Below are positions 4,440-9,765 of a DNA stretch of 9,765 nucleotides, one piece after another. The number at the start of each line of letters is the position of its first letter. Position 1 is the first letter of the stretch. The stretch spans positions 1-9,765 of the forward strand of contig SFNY01000076.1 in NCBI GenBank assembly GCA_004554085.1, read 5' to 3'. Under the pieces are notes generated by a model. It made no database searches. It saw nothing but the letters and a program-made list of their open reading frames with translations, and was not told the origin of the DNA. Source of the stretch: Clostridiales bacterium (GTDB lineage Bacteria; Bacillota; Clostridia; Christensenellales; Aristaeellaceae). The position numbers and the translations under genes are program-made.

Positions 4440-5720
4440 ATGGGTAAGACTTATCGGGAGCGCCTGATCGATACGCTCAACCATCGTGATCCCGGCCAGG
4501 TCGTGGTTGATCTGGGTTCCACTTCCATCACCGGCATCAACATCAACGCCCTGGTGAAGCTGCGCAAGGGCCTGGGCCTTGCGGACATCACCCCGGTCAT
4601 GGACGAGCCGCTGCAGCTGCTGGGCCGCGTGGACGAGGACCTGCGCCAGGCGGTTGGCGCGGGCGTGATCGGCGTCAACAACGGCTACACCATCTTCGGC
4701 TACAAGAACCGCGACTGGAAGGAATGGACGCTGCACAACGGGCTTAAGATGCTGGTCTCCGAGGAGTTCCGCACCAGCACCGACGAGCGCGGCAACACCT
4801 ACATCTACGCCCAGGGCAACACCAACTATCCCCCGGCGGGCAAGATGCCCAAGGACGGCTTCTTCTTTGACAACATCACCCGCAGCGACGCCACCGCCGA
4901 GGACGAGGACCTCAACGCCCGCGAGGACTACAAGGACGACTTCAAGGTCTTTTCCGACGAGGAGCTGCGCTTCATCCAGGACGACGTAAACAACATCTAC
5001 GAGAACACCGGCTACGGCATGATCTACAACGGCGCGCTGTGCGGCATCGGCGACTTCGCGCTGGTTCCCGGCCCGCACGTCTGCGATCCCAAGGGCATCC
5101 GCGACCTGCAGGAGTTCATGATGGTGCATCACCTGGATCCCGACTACATCCACGAGATCTACGAGATGCAGCTGGAGGTTGCCCTGAAGAACGCCGAGCT
5201 GCTGTACCAGGCGGTGGGCAACAAGATCCAGGCCGTGTACATCTCCGGCACCGACTTCGGCCTGCAGCGCGGCCCGTACATGGCGCTCGAGGCCTTCCAG
5301 GAGTTCTACAAGCCGGTCTACGCCAGGATCAACGGCTGGATCCACGAGCACACCGAGTGGAAGACCTTCTTCCACACCTGCGGCTCCATCGTCACCTTCC
5401 TGAAGGACTTCCACGAGTGCGGCATCGACATCCTGAACCCGGTGCAGACCACCGCGGCGGGCATGGATCCGCACATGCTCAAGGAGCAGTGGGGCGACAA
5501 GTTCGTATTCTGGGGCGGCGGAATCAACACCCAGCAGACGCTGCCCTTCGGCACGCCCGAGGAGTGCTACAACGAGGCCATGGAGCGCCTGGAGATCTTC
5601 GCCCCCGGCGGCGGCTTCGTGTTCAACACCGTGCACAACATCCAGGGCCAGACGCCCATGGAGAACATGCTCGCCATGTTCCAGGCCGTGAAGGACTACA
5701 ACGCTAAGATTGCGAAATAA
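4440..5720 (+). CDS. Uroporphyrinogen-decarboxylase-superfamily protein, MtaA-like methyltransferase
   Basis: This 426-residue cytoplasmic TIM-barrel protein belongs to the URO-D superfamily. The group includes corrinoid-dependent methyltransferases such as MtaA and many uncharacterised demethylation proteins. HTCG at 312-315 matches the zinc-binding HxCG of the methyltransferase branch. It is followed by DILNPVQ and, near the C terminus, GGFVFNTVHNIQ (about 391-402). True heme-pathway HemE is about 350 residues and lacks HxCG, so HemE is unlikely. In MtaA a third zinc ligand is a cysteine about 75 residues later; here that region has no Cys, and H399 might substitute (inference). ATG 4440 is chosen because GAGGAGGAG (4425-4433) sits 6 nt upstream; an earlier in-frame GTG at 4401 lies inside the operator. 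It is the first gene of the operon, 12 bp before the permease. Likely role: moving a methyl group from an imported ligand to or from a corrinoid protein. The substrate is unknown. Confidence 0.85.
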   Translation: MGKTYRERLIDTLNHRDPGQVVVDLGSTSITGININALVKLRKGLGLADITPVMDEPLQLLGRVDEDLRQAVGAGVIGVNNGYTIFGYKNRDWKEWTLHNGLKMLVSEEFRTSTDERGNTYIYAQGNTNYPPAGKMPKDGFFFDNITRSDATAEDEDLNAREDYKDDFKVFSDEELRFIQDDVNNIYENTGYGMIYNGALCGIGDFALVPGPHVCDPKGIRDLQEFMMVHHLDPDYIHEIYEMQLEVALKNAELLYQAVGNKIQAVYISGTDFGLQRGPYMALEAFQEFYKPVYARINGWIHEHTEWKTFFHTCGSIVTFLKDFHECGIDILNPVQTTAAGMDPHMLKEQWGDKFVFWGGGINTQQTLPFGTPEECYNEAMERLEIFAPGGGFVFNTVHNIQGQTPMENMLAMFQAVKDYNAKIAK

Positions 5721-5732
5721 GGGGCTGTAAGC

Positions 5733-6701
5733 ATGAAAGAAAACACCGCGAACAGGTCGCTTTGGAAGCGGATCACCGGCAGAAGCGAATTCAGCATCTT
5801 CGTTGGTCTGGTTGTGCTCTGCGTGCTGATGAGCTTCCTGAGCGAGTACTTCCTGAAGGTAAGCAACATCTTCAACATTCTCAACCAGATTTCGCGCTAC
5901 GGCATCGTGTCCGTGGGCATGGCGCTGGTCATCATCGCCGGCGGCATCGACCTCTCCGTGGGCTACGTGGTCGGCCTCACCGCCAGCCTGTGCGCCTACT
6001 TCTCCTCTGCGATGGCGCTGCCGTGGTTCGTGGTGCTGCCGCTGACCCTGCTCGTCGGCGCTGTGATCGGCCTGGTGAACGGCCTGCTGGTCACCCGGGT
6101 CAAGCTGGTTCCCTTCATCGTCACCATGGCTATGGGCAAGATTCTCAGCGGCTGCACGCTGCTGTTGACCCAGGGCCGCCCGATCAAGTTCCAGTCCAGC
6201 CTTGCCTGGCTGGGCAAGGGCTACGTCGGCCCGATCCCGGTCGCGGTCATCGTGATGCTCCTGACCATCGTGCTGGGCAGCGTCTTCGCCCAGAAGACCC
6301 TCACCGGACGCAACATCTACGCCATCGGCAACAACGAGCGCACCGCCCAGCTCTCGGGCATCAATGTCAAGGCGCTCAAGACCCTGACCTACGTCATCAC
6401 CAGCACGCTGTGCGCGCTGTGCGGCGTGATCGTCGCCGGCAACCTGTCCAGCGCGGACGCCACTCTGGGCGTGGGCTACGAGACCGACACCATCGCCGCG
6501 GTCGTCATCGGCGGCGTGGCCATGTCCGGCGGCGAGGGCACGATCTGGGGCTCTCTGCTGGGCGCGGCCATCATCGGCATCCTGAAGAACGCATTCGTGC
6601 TGCTGCGCATCTCTGCCTACTGGCAGTCCATCGTCATCGGCATCGTCATCATCGCCGCCGTCACCATCGATAAGCTGCGCACCAGCAGCCGCAAAGCCTG
6701 A
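5733..6701 (+). CDS. Ribose-type ABC transporter permease (RbsC family)
   Basis: This inner-membrane protein of 322 residues, normal for the family, forms the channel of a carbohydrate-uptake ABC transporter (CUT2 group), usually as a dimer. It is very hydrophobic with about 8-10 predicted membrane segments, the first at about 20-38. Family marks are RYGIVSVGMALVIIAGGIDLSVG in the early membrane region, GNNERTAQLSGINV (from 199), which is the cytoplasmic loop that contacts the ATPase, and VVIGGVAMSGGEGT (257-270). AAGGGG lies 8 nt before the ATG, and the gap to the preceding stop is 12 bp, so translation is probably coupled. Only one permease gene is present, consistent with a homodimeric channel. 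Being placed between a methyltransferase and the binding protein ties transport to methyl-group chemistry. Substrate class is inferred from family only; CUT2 systems also carry polyols and AI-2-like molecules. Confidence 0.94.
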   Translation: MKENTANRSLWKRITGRSEFSIFVGLVVLCVLMSFLSEYFLKVSNIFNILNQISRYGIVSVGMALVIIAGGIDLSVGYVVGLTASLCAYFSSAMALPWFVVLPLTLLVGAVIGLVNGLLVTRVKLVPFIVTMAMGKILSGCTLLLTQGRPIKFQSSLAWLGKGYVGPIPVAVIVMLLTIVLGSVFAQKTLTGRNIYAIGNNERTAQLSGINVKALKTLTYVITSTLCALCGVIVAGNLSSADATLGVGYETDTIAAVVIGGVAMSGGEGTIWGSLLGAAIIGILKNAFVLLRISAYWQSIVIGIVIIAAVTIDKLRTSSRKA

Positions 6702-6750
6702 TTTGCCGGGGGAGAAACACCCCCCTGCACATAAAAAGGAGGAAAAGCAC

Positions 6751-7731
6751 ATGAAGAAGATCCTGTCCCTGTTGGTTGCCCTGGTACTGATGCTCGGCTG
6801 CATCGCAGTCGCGGAAGTCAACTTCGTTGACGAAGGCTACAACTACGAAATCGCCGAGAACACCGAGGGCAAGGAAGTCCGCATCGCCGTTCTGATGGTC
6901 AACAACAACCCCTTCTGGGTCGACGTTGAATCCGGCGCGAAGGCCATTCAGGAGACCATGAAGAAGTACAACTGCACCGTCGACATCCAGACCATCGAGG
7001 ACTTCGACGCCCAGCAGTTTGCGGACGCCATCGACAACTGCATCATCATGGAGTATGACGCCATCTGCACCGTCGGCGTTTCCGACGCCATCATCCCCGC
7101 AGTGGATCGCGCCACCGAGGCCGGCATCAAGGTTTACACCTTCAACTCCGACACCAGCGAAGAGTGCAGCCGCATCGCCTTCCACGGCCAGGATCTGTAC
7201 GGCGCTGGCGAGCTGGCCGGCGAAACCCTGGCACAGCTGATCGGCGGCGAAGGCAAGGTTGCCGTCATCACCGGCCTGTTCTCCGTTCCCGCCCATGAGC
7301 TGCGCCGCACCGGCGGCCTGGCTTCCCTGGAGAAGTACGAGGGCATCGAGATCGTCGGCGAGACCGAGTGCCACGACTCCGGCGACGAGGCCTACACCCA
7401 GGTGAAGGACTTCCTGACTGCCAACCCCGACCTGAAGGGCATCTATCAGACCGCCGGCGGCCAGCTGGGCGTCATCGAGGCCATCAAGGACATGGGCATG
7501 GAAGGCCAGGTCCAGTACGTCTGCTTCGACTTCATGGATGAGATCGTGGACGCTCTGTACGACGGCGTCGTCGGCGCGACCATCGGCCAGGATCCCTTCG
7601 GCCAGGGCGCTGACCCGGTCATCTTCGCCTACAACGCTGTGATCACCGGTGAAGAGGCTGTGACCGGCAACGAGTGGACCAAGATGGACGTCGTGACCCC
7701 CGAAAACGTCGCCGAGTACTATCCTCGCTAA
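6751..7731 (+). CDS. Sugar-type ABC transporter substrate-binding protein (RbsB-like)
   Basis: This 326-residue exported binding protein captures the ligand outside the membrane for the adjacent permease. The N terminus MKKILSLLVALVLMLGC is a signal peptide. It could be cut after AVA (residue 21) by signal peptidase I or lipidated at Cys17, but MLGC is a poor lipobox, so the anchoring mode is unsettled. The mature part is a Peripla_BP_4 fold: RIAVLMVNNNPFWVDVESG (44-62), TFNSD (130-134), GIYQTAGGQLG (230-240) and IGQDPFGQGADP (278-289). Each of the last four named motif regions has a counterpart in the LacI-type regulator. Start is ATG 6751, preceded by AAGGAGG (6736-6742); an earlier in-frame start at 6703 would place charged residues ahead of the signal peptide. 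Downstream hairpins before the ATPase gene may raise the level of this product. The ligand is unknown. Confidence 0.93.
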   Translation: MKKILSLLVALVLMLGCIAVAEVNFVDEGYNYEIAENTEGKEVRIAVLMVNNNPFWVDVESGAKAIQETMKKYNCTVDIQTIEDFDAQQFADAIDNCIIMEYDAICTVGVSDAIIPAVDRATEAGIKVYTFNSDTSEECSRIAFHGQDLYGAGELAGETLAQLIGGEGKVAVITGLFSVPAHELRRTGGLASLEKYEGIEIVGETECHDSGDEAYTQVKDFLTANPDLKGIYQTAGGQLGVIEAIKDMGMEGQVQYVCFDFMDEIVDALYDGVVGATIGQDPFGQGADPVIFAYNAVITGEEAVTGNEWTKMDVVTPENVAEYYPR

Positions 7732-7748
7732 TCCGGACGCAAGTCCAA

Positions 7749-7795
7749 TGGAGGCCTTGCGCCTCCACCAATGCACGCGGACGCGCTTCGCGTGC
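7749..7795 (+). other. Two tandem hairpins between the binding-protein and ATPase genes
   Basis: The first stem is TGGAGGC (7749-7755) with GCCTCCA (7761-7767) around a 5-nt loop. The second is GCACGCG (7773-7779) with CGCGTGC (7789-7795), with an alternative inner pairing ACGCG-CTT-CGCGT (7781-7793). Neither is followed by a T-run, so they are not full terminators. Such stems after a binding-protein gene typically protect the upstream mRNA or attenuate readthrough, as in the malE-malF gap. Confidence 0.6.
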
Positions 7796-7832
7796 GTCGG
7801 TAGAGGCGCAAAACAATAGGGAGGAAAGAGCG

Positions 7833-9353
7833 ATGAGCGAAAAGATAATTTGCAGTATTTCCCATGTTTGCAAGGAATTCCCCGGCGTAAAGGCGCTCGA
7901 CGATGTGAATTTCGACGTGCGCGAGGGCGAGATCCATGCGATCGTGGGCGAGAACGGCGCGGGCAAGTCCACGCTGATGAACATACTCTCCGGCGTGTAC
8001 AAGCCCACCTCCGGCAAGATCATCTTCGACGGCAAGGAGGTCTCCCCCAACGCGCCCATCGAGGCTAGCGCGCTGGGCATCGCCATGATCCACCAGGAGC
8101 TGTCCCTGTCCCACACCCTGTCCGTGGCGGAGAACATCTTCCAAGCGCGCCAGCCCAAGGGCAGGTTCGGCCTGATCGACAGGAAGAAGCTCTATGCCGA
8201 CAGCCGCGCGCTGCTGGATCAGGTGGGCCTGAAGGGCATGGATCCCTCCACGCTGGTGCGCAACATCAACGTCTCCCAGCAGCAGCAGGTGGAAATCGCC
8301 AAGGCGCTGTCTCAGAACGCGCGCTTCCTGATCCTGGACGAGCCCACCAGCGCGCTCACGCCCAACGAGACCAAGGTGCTCTTCGAAATCATGGCTGAGC
8401 TCAAGAAGAAGGGCTTCACCATGCTCTACATCTCCCACAAGCTGGACGAGATCATGAGCATCAGCGACCGCATCACCGTGCTGCGCGACGGCAAGTACAT
8501 CGGCACGCTGGTCACGAAGGAGACCACCATTACCGACATGATCTCCATGATGGTGGGCCGCGAGTACAGCGGCGGCTACACCCGCGCGCACTACATGGAC
8601 GATGACGACTATGCCAAGGCCAGGCCGCTGATGGAGGTCAGGAACCTGAGCGTCAAGGGCAAGGTGGACGATGTGTCCTTCACCCTCTACGAGGGCGAGG
8701 TGCTGGGCCTGGCGGGCCTGGTCGGCGCGGGCCGCAGCGAGGTGCTGCAGGCGGTGTTCGGCGCGGATCCCCGCGTCAGCGGACAGGTGTTCGTCAACGG
8801 CGTTGAGCTCACCCGCAAGAACACCAGCGAGGCCATCAAGCACGGCATCGGCCTGGTGCCCGAGGGCAGAAAGACCCAGGGCCTGTACCTGAAGTTCTCC
8901 GTCGAGGACAACATGACCATCGTCTGGCTCAACAGCCTGCTCAAGAGCCTGGGCCTCATCAACAGCAGGAGTGAGGCGGAGCACGCCCAGACCTATCGCG
9001 AGCGCCTGCGCGTCAAGACCCCGTCCCTGGAGCAGCGCATCGTGAACCTCTCCGGCGGCAACCAGCAGAAGGCGATCATCGCCCGCTGGCTGATGAACGA
9101 GCCGAAGATCCTGTTCCTGGACGAGCCGACGCAGGGCATTGACGTGGGCGCGAAGAACGAAATCTACGAAATCATTGACGAGCTGGCTGCCTCCGGCGTG
9201 AGCGTCGTGATGGTCTCCAGCGAGATGCAGGAAAACATCAGCCTGTGCGACCGCATCGTGGTGCTCTACGAGGGCCGGATCACCGGCACGATCCGCCACA
9301 GCGAGGCAAACGAGAAGAGCGTCATGGCGCTGATGTCCGGCCAGAAGCAGTGA
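7833..9353 (+). CDS. Sugar ABC transporter ATP-binding protein, two fused nucleotide-binding domains (RbsA family)
   Basis: This 506-residue cytoplasmic ATPase powers the importer and has the normal length for CUT2 ATPases. Domain 1 (about 1-240) has Walker A GENGAGKST (39-47), a degenerate signature VSQQQQVEIAKAL (from 147) and Walker B FLILDEPT (165-172). Domain 2 (about 260-500) has the degenerate P-loop GLVGAGRSE (295-303), a canonical LSGGNQQ (406-412) and Walker B LFLDEPTQGID (427-437). This asymmetry, one intact Walker A and one intact signature, is the rule for RbsA, MglA and XylG proteins. ATG 7833 is chosen because AGGGAGG (7818-7824) is 8 nt upstream and the protein begins with the expected first strand; frame extension upstream to 7674 overlaps the binding-protein gene and the hairpins. 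It lies 101 bp after the binding-protein gene and 25 bp before the next gene, so it is probably cotranscribed but at a lower level. Confidence 0.95.
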   Translation: MSEKIICSISHVCKEFPGVKALDDVNFDVREGEIHAIVGENGAGKSTLMNILSGVYKPTSGKIIFDGKEVSPNAPIEASALGIAMIHQELSLSHTLSVAENIFQARQPKGRFGLIDRKKLYADSRALLDQVGLKGMDPSTLVRNINVSQQQQVEIAKALSQNARFLILDEPTSALTPNETKVLFEIMAELKKKGFTMLYISHKLDEIMSISDRITVLRDGKYIGTLVTKETTITDMISMMVGREYSGGYTRAHYMDDDDYAKARPLMEVRNLSVKGKVDDVSFTLYEGEVLGLAGLVGAGRSEVLQAVFGADPRVSGQVFVNGVELTRKNTSEAIKHGIGLVPEGRKTQGLYLKFSVEDNMTIVWLNSLLKSLGLINSRSEAEHAQTYRERLRVKTPSLEQRIVNLSGGNQQKAIIARWLMNEPKILFLDEPTQGIDVGAKNEIYEIIDELAASGVSVVMVSSEMQENISLCDRIVVLYEGRITGTIRHSEANEKSVMALMSGQKQ

Positions 9354-9378
9354 TTTTTCAGATACGGAGGAAAGAACT

Positions 9379-9765
9379 ATGATTATCATCGGCGAAAAGA
9401 TCAACGGCTCCATTCCGGTGGTCGCGGAAGCCATCGCAAAGCGCGACAGCGAGTTCATCAAGAACCGCGCGCGCATGCAGGCCGAGGCCGGCGCAACCTT
9501 CATCGACTGCTGTGCATCGGTGCCGGAAGTGGAGGAAGTGGAGACCCTCAAGTGGATGATCGACTGCATCCAGCAGGCCACCGACCTGCCCATCAGCGTG
9601 GACAGCCCCAGCCCGGACGTGCTGGTGCAGGCCTATAAGTTCTGCAAGCGCCCCGGCCTGTTCAATTCCGTGTCCGGCGAGGGCGACAAGATCGACAAGA
9701 TCTTCCCGGAGATGGCCAAGCCTGAGAACAAGGGCTGGCAGGTGATCGCGCTGCTCAGCGACGAC
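9379..9765 (+). CDS. Pterin-binding (DHPS/AcsE-like) methyltetrahydrofolate methyltransferase, 5' part
   Basis: The first 129 residues of a dihydropteroate-synthase-fold methyltransferase are visible; the gene runs off the right edge. It opens with MIIIGEKINGSIP, as in AcsE and MtgA-type proteins, which exchange a methyl group between tetrahydrofolate and a corrinoid protein. AEAGATFIDCCAS (35-47) is the second-strand region, where most relatives have DVNAG. PISVDSPS (71-78) contains D75, and FNSVSG (95-100) contains N96. These correspond in place to the Asp and Asn that contact the pterin ring in AcsE (from memory). GGAGG (9366-9370) lies 8 nt before the ATG, 25 bp after the ATPase stop, so it belongs to the operon. 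DHPS (FolP) itself is less likely from the opening motif. It implies that a corrinoid protein is encoded nearby, probably downstream. Confidence 0.85.
   Translation, partial: MIIIGEKINGSIPVVAEAIAKRDSEFIKNRARMQAEAGATFIDCCASVPEVEEVETLKWMIDCIQQATDLPISVDSPSPDVLVQAYKFCKRPGLFNSVSGEGDKIDKIFPEMAKPENKGWQVIALLSDD

Noticed and set aside
4440..5720. Heme-pathway uroporphyrinogen decarboxylase (HemE)
   Set aside because: The protein is too long, carries the HxCG motif of the methyltransferase branch, and sits in a transport operon with a pterin methyltransferase and no heme genes.
4356..6821. Very long minus-strand open frame (over 800 codons) opposite the URO-D and permease genes
   Set aside because: It is antisense to two well-recognised genes. 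Its translation is dominated by V, A, D, H and L as expected from GC-rich mirror codons and shows no domain. Similar antisense frames occur at 3027-4295 and 7728-9593.

Overview
The window looks like a piece of a high-GC Firmicutes chromosome, probably a gut-type clostridium (Oscillospirales or Christensenellales-like). This is inferred from strong GGAGG-type ribosome binding sites, GC-rich third codon positions, an Rrf2 regulator beside a TcdA-like enzyme, and GC-rich intergenic hairpin repeats. No marker gene fixes the taxon.

Left part (1-2666): the 3' end of a xylulokinase-like FGGY kinase gene appears to carry an internal deletion in its ATP-binding part. It is followed by a hairpin terminator and about 500 bp of non-coding DNA containing two near-identical 44-bp hairpin repeats. 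On the minus strand come an Rrf2-family regulator with an IscR-like cysteine cluster and, upstream of it, a tcdA/csdL-type tRNA t6A-modifying dehydratase. Each has its own recognisable sigma-70-type promoter.

Right part (3016-9765): one plus-strand locus reads as a transport-plus-enzyme system. A LacI-family regulator has a good promoter and its own terminator. It is followed by a closely packed gene set: a uroporphyrinogen-decarboxylase-superfamily (MtaA-like) methyltransferase, a ribose-type ABC permease, a periplasmic-type sugar-binding protein, a double-domain sugar ABC ATPase, and the first 129 codons of a pterin-binding (DHPS/AcsE-like) methyltransferase that runs off the window. Three copies of a 16-bp palindrome (consensus YCGTGCWCGTGCACGG) lie at the lacI leader, behind lacI, and at the presumed start of the transport/enzyme operon. 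They are the best candidates for the operator.

How it may work (inference): the ABC transporter imports a small, probably sugar- or polyol-like, methylated compound. The URO-D-type protein and the pterin-binding protein then move its methyl group through a corrinoid protein (not in the window) to tetrahydrofolate. The LacI protein senses the same ligand: its sensor domain and the binding protein share four pocket-region motifs. The substrate cannot be read from the sequence.
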